Shown: positions 38,804 to 47,282 of the stretch, piece after piece
Numbering within the stretch: the stretch's first letter is position 1
How the letters are laid out: every line of letters begins with the position of its first letter
Assembly: GCF_035989885.1 (NCBI RefSeq)
Contig: NZ_CP108518.1
Coordinates: 4,513,501 to 4,577,500, forward strand
Direction of reading: 5' to 3'
Origin: Streptomyces sp. NBC_01232
Lineage (GTDB): Bacteria > Actinomycetota > Actinomycetes > Streptomycetales > Streptomycetaceae
DNA: 64,000 nucleotides
Translations under genes and position numbers: made by a program
The notes under the pieces: generated by a model
Seen by the model: the letters and a program-made list of their open reading frames with translations, nothing else
Database searches by the model: none
Told to the model about the DNA's origin: nothing

Positions 38804-39463
38804 TCAGGAGGGTGTCACCAGCCGGGTCTCGTACGCGTACACCGCCGCCTGGGTCCGGTCCCGCAGGCCCAGCTTCACCAGGATCCGGCTCACATGGGTC
38901 TTGATGGTGGACTCCGCGACGACCAGCCGGTCGGCTATCTCCGCGTTCGACAGCCCCTGTGCGATCAGCACCAGGACCTCCGTCTCCCGCTCCGTCAGTT
39001 CCCCCACCCCGGCAGGGTCCCCGAACTTGCGCGCCTCGGAGATCTTCGAGAACTCCACGATCAGCCGCTTGGTCACCGAGGGCGCCAGCAGGGCCTCGCC
39101 GGCCGCCACCACCCTTACCCCGTCGGCCAGCTGACGGGCCGATGCGTCCTTGAGCAGGAACCCGGAGGCCCCGGCCCGCAGCGCCTGGTACACGTACTCG
39201 TCGAGGTCGAAGGTCGTCAGGACCAGCACCTTCGCGTCCGTGTCGGAGGCCACGATTTCCCGCGTGGCCTCCAGCCCGTTCATCAGCGGCATCCGGATGT
39301 CCATCAGCACCACATCCGGCCGCAGTGCCGCCACCTGGTCGATGGCCTCCCGGCCGTCGACCGCCTCGCCGACCACCTCGATGCCGTCCATCGCGTTCAG
39401 CAGAACGGAGAACCCCTCGCGGACCATCATCTGGTCGTCGACGATCAGCACCCTGATCGTCAT
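38804..39463 (-). CDS. NarL/DesR-type response regulator (system 1)
   Basis: Response regulator, 219 residues. Receiver domain 1-120: acidic pocket VLIVDDQMMVREGF, phospho-accepting Asp in DVVLMDIRMPLMNGLEAT, switch Thr in VLVLTTFDLDEYVYQAL, Lys in FLLKDAS. C-terminal LuxR HTH: LTERETEVLVLIAQGLSNAEI, ADRLVVAESTIKTHVSRILV. Its start overlaps the kinase stop by four bases (ATGA). Very similar to the second regulator at 40885, indicating tandem duplication. Confidence 0.96.
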   Translation of the reverse strand: MTIRVLIVDDQMMVREGFSVLLNAMDGIEVVGEAVDGREAIDQVAALRPDVVLMDIRMPLMNGLEATREIVASDTDAKVLVLTTFDLDEYVYQALRAGASGFLLKDASARQLADGVRVVAAGEALLAPSVTKRLIVEFSKISEARKFGDPAGVGELTERETEVLVLIAQGLSNAEIADRLVVAESTIKTHVSRILVKLGLRDRTQAAVYAYETRLVTPS

Positions 39464-40803
39464 ACCGTCCCCTCCTGCGGCTCCGGCGCCGGCTCCGCAC
39501 GGTGCGGCACCGGTATGAACACCGCCACCTCGTACCCGCCCGCGGGGGTCCGGCCCGCCGTCATCTCCCCCTCCAGCATGGCCACCCGCTCTCGCATCCC
39601 GGTGATCCCGTGCCCGGCCCCGGGCGAGGGCCGCACATCCCCCGTCGCCGGGTCGTTGACGATCCGTATCCCGATGCCGCCCAGCACGTACGAGACCTCC
39701 ACCTCGGCCGTGGCTCCCGGCGCGTGCCGCAGCGTGTTGCTCAGGGCCTCCTGGACGATCCGGTACGCCGACAGCTCCACACCCTGCGGCAGCTCCCGCA
39801 CCGCGCCCGTGATCGTCTTCTGCACGCTCAGCCCGGTCTCCCGCACATTGGCCAGCAGGCCGTCCAGCGAGGCCAGCGTCGGCTGCGGGGCGTCCGGCGC
39901 CTCGTAGTCCGCGGAGCGCACCACACCCAGCACCCGTCGCAGCTCCGTCAGGGCCGCCACCGCGTTCTCACGGATGGTGACGAAGGCCGCCTCCAGCTCC
40001 GGCGGCGGATTCTTCACCCGGTACGGTGCGGCCTCCGCCTGGATCGCCACCACCGACATGTGGTGGGCCACCACATCGTGCAGCTCCCGCGCGATCGTGG
40101 TCCGCTCCTCCAGCAGGGTCCGCTTGTCCCGCTCGACGGCCGTGACCTCCTGCTGCGCGCTCACCTCCGCCTTCGCGTCCCGACGTATCTGGATACTGCC
40201 GGCGATCACCAGGGCGAAGGCCGAGGTCAGCGCCATCTCCGGCATGTTCGAACCCCATCGGCCGTTGAACAGGACGGAGATTCCCGTGCCCAGCACGAGG
40301 GTGAGCGTCCACATCCAGGCCGCCACCCGGGGCCCGGTCCGCAGCGTGACGAGGAACATGACCACGATGTAGGAGGCGAAACTGCCGTCGGTCCAGGGCC
40401 AGTTGAAGCCACTACCGATGCCGGCCGTCACCACCGTCATCGCGATGGCCGCCCACCACGCGCCGACCGGCCGCACCAGCGTCATCAGGACCGGCGCCGC
40501 CGTCAGGAACGTCATGGCGATCGGCCCCAGGTCACCCCAGGCGTCCGACTGCGTGTTCAGCGATATCGTCCCGACCAGGAAGGCCAGGAATCCCACCGCC
40601 GCATGCCGCCGCCACGGTGCGTACCGGCGCAGCACCCCGGGAAGCCGGCGTACGAAGCGCCCGGAGGTGTCCGCCAGCGGCAGCGGCCGGTACGCAAAGG
40701 CATCGGTGACGAGGTCCCGGCGCAGGGTCCCGATCACATCCGATGCCAGTCGGAATTCAGGCGTCCGGGCTGTCCCCCCGGTGGTCCTCTCGGTCATACA
40801 CAC
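39460..40803 (-). CDS. HisKA_3-type sensor histidine kinase (system 1)
   Basis: 447 residues with six or so membrane helices (about 65-200) and little extracytoplasmic domain, so it may sense the membrane itself. The cytoplasmic part has the dimer/phospho-acceptor helix ERTTIARELHDVVAHHMSVV (His in ELHDVVAHH) and an ATPase domain with GVELSAYRIVQEALSNTLRH, and GHGITGMRERVAMLEG. It is coupled to the downstream response regulator. The N-terminal 55 residues contain RFVRRLPGVLRRYAPWRRH, basic and cytoplasmic. Confidence 0.95.
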   Translation of the reverse strand: MCMTERTTGGTARTPEFRLASDVIGTLRRDLVTDAFAYRPLPLADTSGRFVRRLPGVLRRYAPWRRHAAVGFLAFLVGTISLNTQSDAWGDLGPIAMTFLTAAPVLMTLVRPVGAWWAAIAMTVVTAGIGSGFNWPWTDGSFASYIVVMFLVTLRTGPRVAAWMWTLTLVLGTGISVLFNGRWGSNMPEMALTSAFALVIAGSIQIRRDAKAEVSAQQEVTAVERDKRTLLEERTTIARELHDVVAHHMSVVAIQAEAAPYRVKNPPPELEAAFVTIRENAVAALTELRRVLGVVRSADYEAPDAPQPTLASLDGLLANVRETGLSVQKTITGAVRELPQGVELSAYRIVQEALSNTLRHAPGATAEVEVSYVLGGIGIRIVNDPATGDVRPSPGAGHGITGMRERVAMLEGEMTAGRTPAGGYEVAVFIPVPHRAEPAPEPQEGTV

Positions 40804-40884
40804 ACCGTAGGTCTGTACCGCTCTGGTCCGCGTCGCCGCTGATGGGGATTTCTCGGGGTCCCCCTCAAGTACTACACGGGTTCC

Positions 40885-41556
40885 TCAGTAGCCCGTCGGA
40901 CGGATCAGACCCGTCTCGTACGCGAACACCGCCGCCTGCGTGCGGTCCCGCAGCCCCAGCTTCACCAGGATCCGGCTCACATGCGTCTTCACCGTCTGCT
41001 CGGCCAGCACCAGGTGCTCCGAGATCTCGGCATTCGACAGGCCCTGGGCGATCAGCGACAGCACCTCGGTCTCCCGCTCGGTCAGCGCCTCGATCCGGGC
41101 CCGGGACGGCGCCCGCGGCGCCCCCAGCCGGGAGAACTCCGTGATCAGGCGCTTCGTGATGTTCGGCGAGAGCAGCGCCTCGCCGGCCGCCACCACCCGC
41201 ACCGCCTCGGCGAGCTGGTCGGCCGAGGCGTCCTTGAGCAGGAACCCGGAGGCTCCGGCCCGCAGCGCCTCGTACACGTACTCGTCGAGATCGAAAGTCG
41301 TCAGCACCAGCACCTTCACGGCGGCGTCCGGAACACCGGTGATGACGGACGTGGCCTCGATCCCGCCCATCCCCGGCATGCGGATGTCCATCAGCACCAC
41401 GTCCGGGGCCAGCTCGGCGACCTTCGCCACCGCGTCGGCCCCGTCCACCGCCTGTCCCACGACCTCTATGTCGGGCTGTGCGTTGAGAAGCACGGTGAAG
41501 CCCTGCCGGACCATCATCTGGTCATCGGCGATCATCACCTTGATCGGGGTGCTCAT
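40885..41556 (-). CDS. NarL/DesR-type response regulator (system 2)
   Basis: 223 residues from ATG 41556, which overlaps the kinase stop by four bases. Receiver motifs: KVMIADDQMMVRQGF, DVVLMDIRMPGMGGIEATS, VLVLTTFDLDEYVYEALRAG and FLLKDASADQLAEAV. HTH: LTERETEVLSLIAQGLSNAEI, SEHLVLAEQTVKTHVSRILV. Close paralog of the regulator at 38804; the output helices differ slightly (LAEQTVKTH against VAESTIKTH), so binding sites may overlap. Confidence 0.96.
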   Translation of the reverse strand: MSTPIKVMIADDQMMVRQGFTVLLNAQPDIEVVGQAVDGADAVAKVAELAPDVVLMDIRMPGMGGIEATSVITGVPDAAVKVLVLTTFDLDEYVYEALRAGASGFLLKDASADQLAEAVRVVAAGEALLSPNITKRLITEFSRLGAPRAPSRARIEALTERETEVLSLIAQGLSNAEISEHLVLAEQTVKTHVSRILVKLGLRDRTQAAVFAYETGLIRPTGY

Positions 41557-42905
41557 GAGGCCCTCTTCGTCTCGGGTTCGGGAACCGCGGGCCGGTCCTG
41601 CGGATCCATCGGGAGTACGGCGCTCACCTCGTACCCCCCGTCGGGGCGCGGGCCGGCGGCCAGCTCGCCCCCCAGCATGCCCGCCCGTTCCCGCATCCCC
41701 AGCAGCCCGTGCCCCGCTCCGGGCGAGGGCGGGGCCGACCGGGTCGGCGCGGAGTTCGCGACGCACAGGTGCAGATCACGCGGCCCGTAGGCGATGCCCA
41801 CCTCCACCTGCGAACCGGGCGCATGGCGCAGACAGTTGCTCAGCGCCTCCTGCACGATCCGGTACGCGGTGAGCTCCACGCCCGGGGTCAGCGGCCGCCG
41901 TATCCCCGCGATCTCGGTCGTGACGTCCAGCCCGGCCCCCCGCACGTTGTCCACGAGGCCGTCGAGCTCGCCGAGGGTCGGCTGCGGATGGTGGGGGTTC
42001 GCGGGATCGTCGGGCTGCTCCGACCTCAGCACGCCCAGCACCCGCCGCAGCTCCGTCAGTGCCTCCAGCGCGTTCTCCCGGATGCCGGCCAGATTCTCCT
42101 TGAGCTCCTCCGACGGGTTCTCCACGAGGTGCGGGGCGACCTGCGCCTGGATGGAGATCACCGACATGTGGTGGGCGACCACGTCGTGCAGTTCGCGGGC
42201 GATCCGGCTGCGCTCCTCCAGCAGGGTGCGCCGGGCCCGCTCCTCCTCCGTGAGGGTCTCCTGCTCGACGAGTTTGCCGCGGGTGAGGCGGGTGGCGCGC
42301 AGGGCGTAGCCGAGGATCCCCACGAACCCGAAGAGGAGGGCCACCCCGCCGATGATCGTCTGGCTCTGCGGCGGCCTGAGGACGACGTCGGCCAGGCCGT
42401 TGAGGGCGAGCGTGATGCCGATGACCGCGACGGTCACCCGGGGCGGCACCCGCAGGGCGACCATCAGGATCAGGGGCGCGACCGTGGCCGGCCCGGCGGG
42501 GGTCCAGGGCCAGGACTGTCCCTGGCCGACGTGGTCGTGGATGACCCACGCGATCAGGGCCGTGGTGACGAGACCGAGCCACCAGGCGGCGATCGGCCGG
42601 AACATGCTGAGCACGACGGAGACGGACGTCAGCAGCGACAGGCCCAGGACGGCCGAACCGACCACCTTGTAATGGTCGTTCAGCTGCATGCCCGTGAGGA
42701 CACCGCAGGGGATGGCCACATAGCAGAGGACCACATGCGGCAGCCAGGCCAGCCAGCGCGGCCGTGACATCTTCGGGAGGGGGTCCCGCTTCACGGTGAA
42801 CAGCTCCCGGGCCAGGCCGCGCGGCAGGCGGAGGCGGGCTGTGTCGGCGGAAGGCGGCTCGGTCTGCTGGTTCACGCCGTCCAGGCTAAGGCGGGCCCTA
42901 GACAT
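41553..42905 (-). CDS. HisKA_3-type sensor histidine kinase (system 2)
   Basis: ATG 42905 is chosen because GGAGAG lies 6 nt upstream inside the end of the acyltransferase gene; this gives 450 residues (GTG 42875 is a weaker option). Several membrane helices (about 60-215) precede ERSRIARELHDVVAHHMSVI with the phospho-accepting His, TELRRVLGVLRS, GVELTAYRIVQEALSNCLRH and GHGLLGMRERAGMLGG. Highly similar to the kinase at 39460. Eight-base overlap with the acyltransferase indicates co-translation. Confidence 0.94.
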   Translation of the reverse strand: MSRARLSLDGVNQQTEPPSADTARLRLPRGLARELFTVKRDPLPKMSRPRWLAWLPHVVLCYVAIPCGVLTGMQLNDHYKVVGSAVLGLSLLTSVSVVLSMFRPIAAWWLGLVTTALIAWVIHDHVGQGQSWPWTPAGPATVAPLILMVALRVPPRVTVAVIGITLALNGLADVVLRPPQSQTIIGGVALLFGFVGILGYALRATRLTRGKLVEQETLTEEERARRTLLEERSRIARELHDVVAHHMSVISIQAQVAPHLVENPSEELKENLAGIRENALEALTELRRVLGVLRSEQPDDPANPHHPQPTLGELDGLVDNVRGAGLDVTTEIAGIRRPLTPGVELTAYRIVQEALSNCLRHAPGSQVEVGIAYGPRDLHLCVANSAPTRSAPPSPGAGHGLLGMRERAGMLGGELAAGPRPDGGYEVSAVLPMDPQDRPAVPEPETKRAS

Positions 42906-44127
42906 GGGTTCTCTCCTTGGCGGGGCCCGCTCCGGTACGGGAGACGGCGGCGGCACGGGCGGCGCGGGCTGAACGGGAAGCGGGGGAAGCGGGGGAAGGC
43001 TTCGGGCGGCGCCCGCCCTGCTCGTGGACACGGAACGCGGCCCAGCAGAGCGCCAGTGCGGCGGCGAACACCGGGAGCCACAGCAGCCGGGCCGCTATCC
43101 AGCCCGCCGAATCGGGCACGGTGTGCAGCCCGGGAAGGTCGGCCGAGACCAGCAGCCCGAGGGCGGTGACGGCCATCATGGCGGTCTGGTGCCACAGGAA
43201 GACGGTCATGGCGGACAGGTTGACCAGGGCCACCTTCGCCCAGGCCGAGGGCCGTCGCACGATCCGGGCCAGCGGCTCGCGCACCAGCAGGGCCAGCCCG
43301 CACTGGGCCAGTCCGAAGGCGGCCGCGGCCAGCGTCGGCGGGCTCAGGTTCGATACCGAGGCCCCCGGGACACCCACCATGGACGCCGGGTACCCGCCCC
43401 AGAGGATCAGCGCGGCCGTGGCCGCGGCCCCCGCGCCGAACAGGAGCAGCGCCGGCCGGCGCCGGGCGAAGGCCCCACGGGACCAGGCGGCGCCCAGCGT
43501 GAAGGGGACGAGCCAGCCGGCGGCCACATTGACCCAGCCGATCCACGCGGGCCCTGCGAGCCCGAAGCGCCACACGTCCACGGCGGCCACCACGGCCAGC
43601 GGCCACAGCGGGCCGAGCCGCGCCACGAGCGGGGTCGCCGCGGTGAGCGCGGCGAACACCAGCAGGAACCACAGCGGCGACAGCACCAGACCGACCAGCG
43701 ACCGGACGGTGTCGAACTCCGCCCCGCCGACCAGCATCCCGCCCGCGACGACCGCCCAGAGGACGAGCACCGCGGCGACCGGACGGAACAGCCGCCCCAG
43801 CCGCTGCCCGACCCAGGCGCCGTACGAGACGCCGCGCTCGCGCGCCGACGCGTACCCGCGGGCGGCGACATGGCCGCCGACCAGGAAGAAGACGGACAGC
43901 GTCTGGAACATCCAGGACACCGGCGCCAGCCACGGCATGTGCGCCAGCGGGCTGGTGGTGCTCAGACCGCCGTCATGGGCGGTCAGTGCGGTGACCAGCC
44001 AGTGGCCGAGCACCACGCCGAGGATCGCGAAGGCCCGCAGCGCGTCCACGGTCCGGTCACGGTCGGCCGGGGTGGCCGCGTCGATGCCCGCCGCCAGGGC
44101 GTTCCAGCGGGCGCGGAGCCTACGCAT
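42898..44127 (-). CDS. acyltransferase 3 family membrane protein
   Basis: A 409-residue membrane protein with ten to eleven helices. The family start DRTVDALRAFAILGVVLGHW carries the catalytic-type R-x10-H pattern, followed by FQTLSVFFLVGGHVAARGY and AMTVFLWHQTAMMAV late. Such proteins O-acylate exported sugars or lipids. The C-terminus is a basic Pro/Ala-rich cytoplasmic tail. Overlaps of eight bases at both ends tie it to the hydrolase upstream and the kinase downstream. Confidence 0.9.
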   Translation of the reverse strand: MRRLRARWNALAAGIDAATPADRDRTVDALRAFAILGVVLGHWLVTALTAHDGGLSTTSPLAHMPWLAPVSWMFQTLSVFFLVGGHVAARGYASARERGVSYGAWVGQRLGRLFRPVAAVLVLWAVVAGGMLVGGAEFDTVRSLVGLVLSPLWFLLVFAALTAATPLVARLGPLWPLAVVAAVDVWRFGLAGPAWIGWVNVAAGWLVPFTLGAAWSRGAFARRRPALLLFGAGAAATAALILWGGYPASMVGVPGASVSNLSPPTLAAAAFGLAQCGLALLVREPLARIVRRPSAWAKVALVNLSAMTVFLWHQTAMMAVTALGLLVSADLPGLHTVPDSAGWIAARLLWLPVFAAALALCWAAFRVHEQGGRRPKPSPASPASRSARAARAAAVSRTGAGPAKERTHV

Positions 44128-45181
44128 GGTCGGCCTCCGATGCGGGAGCGGTGGTGCCGAGGACGATGGCGGCCAGGCTGTCCAGGGACGCGGTGCCCGG
44201 CTTGAGGTAGTCGCTGTGGCCGACGGCGCCGGCGGTGAAGGCCCGGGCCCCGAAGACGGGGTCGACCGGGTCGGTCCCGAATCCGATTCCGCCGATCCGG
44301 ACGTGCGGGACGTTGCCTATCCAGTCCCCGTTGCCCCGGCCGGCCCACACCCGGGCGCCGGTCGGCAGCTCCCGTGCGGCTCCGGCCCCCGTGCCCGGGC
44401 TGCCGAACAGCACCATGTCGCTGACCGCGTTCCCGGTCCCGGTCCGGGCGCAGACCACGGAGCCGTAGGAGTGGCACAGGAGGGATACCTGGGCCCCGGG
44501 CTCCGCCATGGCCCCCAACCGGTCCAGGAAGGGAGCCAGTTCTGCTGCGGCCTCGTCGGCCCGGGCGGCGGTCAGCACGGTGGTGCTCACCGTGCCGGGG
44601 GTGTCGTACCCGAGCCAGGCGACCACGGCGGAGCGCGGATGCGCGGCCCGCAGGCGCTGCTGGAGGGAGAGGGCCCCCGCACGGAACCTCTCGTAGGTGT
44701 CCAGGGTGGTGTCGGAGCCGGGCACCAGGACGGCGACCCGGTCGGCGCTCTCCAGCTCGCCGAACACCTCGACGGCCCGTCCCTTCCCCCGGCCGTCGAA
44801 GGTGAGGAACTGCCCTGCTCCGCCCGCCCCCATGGCGCGCAGCCCGGCCGCCCTCCCCGGACGGTCGGCGCCCTCGGCCATACGGACCGCCTCGGCGATG
44901 TTGGCGCTGTTGGCGGCATACCGGCTCCGGGGCGTGGCGTCCTCGGCGAACGTGGCGGGCGCGGGGGCCGGAACCTTCGGCGAGGCGACTGCGGTGATGG
45001 GGACCGCCACGGCCGCGGCGACCAGAGCCGCCAGCAGGGTGCGGCGCAGCCGGCCGCCGCCGGCCCGCACCCGCCCCGTGCCGAGCGCGGTGCCCGCCCC
45101 TGCCGCCGCCCCTGCCCCCGCCCCGCTCCCGCTCGTGCTCCCGTTCCCGCTCGTGCTCGCGGTCCCCGTCCCCGTTGCCAT
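44120..45181 (-). CDS. DUF1023 alpha/beta hydrolase with N-terminal membrane anchor/signal
   Basis: 353 residues. A Ser/Gly/Thr low-complexity start is followed by a hydrophobic segment (LLAALVAAAVAVPITAVASP) that is an uncleaved anchor or signal. The DUF1023 domain (about 85-330) has VAVLVPGSDTTLDTYERFRA, VAWLGYDTPGTVST and the nucleophile elbow SLLCHSYGSVVCA (CHSYGS in place of GHSYG), with VGHSDYL near the end supplying His. Extracellular esterase/lipase function is inferred. First gene of the four-gene operon hydrolase-acyltransferase-kinase-regulator. Confidence 0.87.
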   Translation of the reverse strand: MATGTGTASTSGNGSTSGSGAGAGAAAGAGTALGTGRVRAGGGRLRRTLLAALVAAAVAVPITAVASPKVPAPAPATFAEDATPRSRYAANSANIAEAVRMAEGADRPGRAAGLRAMGAGGAGQFLTFDGRGKGRAVEVFGELESADRVAVLVPGSDTTLDTYERFRAGALSLQQRLRAAHPRSAVVAWLGYDTPGTVSTTVLTAARADEAAAELAPFLDRLGAMAEPGAQVSLLCHSYGSVVCARTGTGNAVSDMVLFGSPGTGAGAARELPTGARVWAGRGNGDWIGNVPHVRIGGIGFGTDPVDPVFGARAFTAGAVGHSDYLKPGTASLDSLAAIVLGTTAPASEADHA

Positions 45182-45352
45182 GGCCTCTTCCTTCGGTCGT
45201 CGCCCGGAAGAGCCGTCAATGCTCCTCTCTGCTACCGAAGTTAGAAATCAAGACCCGTGGTCGGCGTCACGCCATGGAGCCGTGTTCGCGCGTAGCTCTC
45301 AGGTATGACGGGCGATACTCAAGAGCCAAGGCCAGGCCCAAGTCCACGCCGC

Positions 45353-45742
45353 TCAGTCCGCCACCAAGGGCTCGACGTAACCCGCCCGCCAGCGCGGCGC
45401 CGGATCCTGACCGGGGCTGGTCCAGTACTCCCTCGCCCCCACGATCTCCCCGTCCCGCACGGTCCAGAGGGAGACGGCCCGGTAGACGACGTGGTCCTGA
45501 GGTATCTCCACCTCGGTGACCACGAGGTTCCCGTCGGCCAGGATCCGCAGCAGTTCCACGGATCTCTCGTCCGCGTAGCCGTCGTCGCTGTTCACGGCTA
45601 TGAAGTTGGCGCGCCCCACGATGCGCTCACCGCTCACGGGCCATTCGATGACGGCGTCCTCGGCAATGAGCGCGGCCACGCCGTCCCAGTCGCGTGCCTC
45701 TATTCGCTCCCACAGTTGTGCCACTACCTTCAACGGCTCCAT
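45353..45742 (-). CDS. NTF2-like (SnoaL-type) protein
   Basis: 129-residue cone-fold protein: VVAQLWERIEARDWDGVAAL, IAEDAVIEWPVSGERIVGRA, VVTEVEIPQDHVVYRAVSLW and VRDGEIVGAREYW match the SnoaL_2 / nuclear-transport-factor-2-like family, which holds small ligand-binding proteins, isomerases and hydratases. No specific active site can be assigned. An A/T-rich upstream stretch (45765-45810) with AACAAGCATTGTT is probably its promoter and may hold an operator. Confidence 0.85.
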   Translation of the reverse strand: MEPLKVVAQLWERIEARDWDGVAALIAEDAVIEWPVSGERIVGRANFIAVNSDDGYADERSVELLRILADGNLVVTEVEIPQDHVVYRAVSLWTVRDGEIVGAREYWTSPGQDPAPRWRAGYVEPLVAD

Positions 45743-45896
45743 GTGCCGCAGTGTCCGACAGCCCCGTTATACGTAACAAGCATTGTTTGCAGGCTTATTG
45801 ACTTCGACACAATCGCCCGCCGGGGCCGCTCAGAACACGGGCAGGGCGCCGAGTGCCGTGCCGTCCAGCAGGAACACGCGGCCATTCCGACGGCGC

Positions 45897-46481
45897 CTAA
45901 GCGGCCTCCGGGCCCGGCGGTCCGGGAATGGCGGCCGGAGCTGCGGTCGGAGCTGCGGTCGGATCCGGATCCGCGGCCGCCACCAGTGACGCGGTCGGCG
46001 TCGAGGCCTCCAGCGCGTCCAGGGCCGAGGCCAGCCGTTCCAGGGCGCGGACCGTCTCCGCGAAGGCGGCGTCGCCCAGCTCCGTCGCGAGGCGGGCCGC
46101 CAGGGCCGCGTGCCCCGGGGCGATCCGGTCCACCGCCTCGAGGCCCTCCTGCGTGGGCCGCAGCAGCTTCGCCCGGCGGTGGGCGGGGTTCGGGGCGTAT
46201 TCGGCCAGGCCCTTGGCCACCAGCAGGTCCGCGATGCGCTGGACGCTCTGCCGGGTGATGCCCATGCTGCGGGCGATGCCCGCGACGGGCAGCGGCTCGC
46301 GCAGCACCGCGCCCAGGACCTGCCACCAGGCGGCCGTCAGCCCGGCCGGCTTGGCCAGCTCCTCCGAGATGGCGAGGAACTGGCCGTTCAGCCGGAACAC
46401 CCCGAGCGCGGTGCGGCTCAGCAGGTCCTGCCGGGTCCGGGAGTCCCCGAGCGACAGCGGCTCGTGCACCGATTCACGCAT
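45897..46481 (-). CDS. MarR-family transcriptional regulator
   Basis: 194 residues. Winged helix (about 45-120): LTAAWWQVLGAVLREPLPVA, IARSMGITRQSVQRIADLLV, then the wing GLAEYAPNPAHRRAKLLRPT. A 45-residue Ala/Pro/Thr-rich C-terminal tail (ending PGPPGPEAA) is unusual for MarR proteins. It overlaps the upstream DJ-1-like gene by eight bases and forms a two-gene operon with it, whose promoter holds a strong palindrome; autoregulation is expected. Confidence 0.92.
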   Translation of the reverse strand: MRESVHEPLSLGDSRTRQDLLSRTALGVFRLNGQFLAISEELAKPAGLTAAWWQVLGAVLREPLPVAGIARSMGITRQSVQRIADLLVAKGLAEYAPNPAHRRAKLLRPTQEGLEAVDRIAPGHAALAARLATELGDAAFAETVRALERLASALDALEASTPTASLVAAADPDPTAAPTAAPAAIPGPPGPEAA

Positions 46482-47103
46482 CGCCGGCCGCCGCTGCCGC
46501 CATCAGGACCGGGTACGCGCTGACGTCCGAGTCGTGGAAGAGCCCGTACCAGGCGTCCAGGACCTCCGGCTTGTAGACGTCCAGGCGGGCGAAGACCTCG
46601 CGGGCGAAGGCCACCGGTTCCGTCGGCCCCGCCGTGATCAGGTCGCCGTCGGTCACCGCGTCGGCCTCGACGTAGCCGTCGGCGCCCCCGTAGCCCGGCT
46701 GCTCCGCCAGGTAGAAGGACGCGCCGCTGGTGTGGGTGCGGCCGTCCAGCAGGCCCGCCCGGGCGAGGCCGGCGGTGGCTCCGCAGATCGCCGCGACCGG
46801 GACCCCGGCGGCCAGGAACTCCCGCGCCTTCGCCGCGAACGGCGCCAGCTCGTCGCCCGTGTCCCACAGGGACGCGCCGGTGAGGATCAGCAGCGAGGAG
46901 TCCTGCGGCCGGAGGTCGGCCAGGGCCAGATCGGGCTGGATGCGGACGCCGCCCATGGTGGTGACCGGCTGCGAGGAGTCGAGGCCGACTGTGCGCACGA
47001 CGTGACCGCGCTGGGTGAGGTGCGCCGTGGTGTGGCCGGTCTCCCAGTCCGCGTACGTGTCGTAGACCGCGAGGTGGACGGGCTTGCGCGGGGTCTCGCT
47101 CAT
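46474..47103 (-). CDS. DJ-1/PfpI family glutamine-amidotransferase-like protein
   Basis: 209 residues: PVHLAVYDTYADWETGHTTA, DSSLLILTGASLWDTGDEL and the nucleophile elbow VPVAAICGATAGLARAGLL with the conserved cysteine, followed by RTHTSGASFYLAEQPGYGG. The family includes chaperone/deglycase, protease-like and isonitrile hydratase members; the Asp/Glu next to the elbow (YADWE) is like the latter group. It responds presumably with its MarR partner to reactive electrophiles. First gene of the operon. Confidence 0.92.
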   Translation of the reverse strand: MSETPRKPVHLAVYDTYADWETGHTTAHLTQRGHVVRTVGLDSSQPVTTMGGVRIQPDLALADLRPQDSSLLILTGASLWDTGDELAPFAAKAREFLAAGVPVAAICGATAGLARAGLLDGRTHTSGASFYLAEQPGYGGADGYVEADAVTDGDLITAGPTEPVAFAREVFARLDVYKPEVLDAWYGLFHDSDVSAYPVLMAAAAAGDA

Positions 47104-47134
47104 GGTGCTTTCGCCTCCAGCGTGGTTCCTGCTC

Positions 47135-47170
47135 TATGACAATAGACTGTCATAACGACAGGATGCTGTC
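47135..47170. promoter_or_regulatory. MarR-type operators of the DJ-1/marR operon
   Basis: TATGACA-N6-TGTCATA (47135-47154) is a perfect 7-bp inverted repeat; a second, GACAG-GATG-CTGTC (47157-47170), follows at once. Both lie 32-67 bp upstream of the DJ-1-like start. The GACA/TGTC half-sites recur, as expected for two dimers of one MarR protein. Spacing suits repression. Confidence 0.8.
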
Positions 47171-47282
47171 AATCCTGCGAGGAGGTTCGGGCCCGCTCGC
47201 AGACAGACTGCCGAGAGCCGCCCCCCACCCCCATACAGTCCGCCGATATCCCGCCCCACCTGCGCACTTCTAGCGTGACGTC

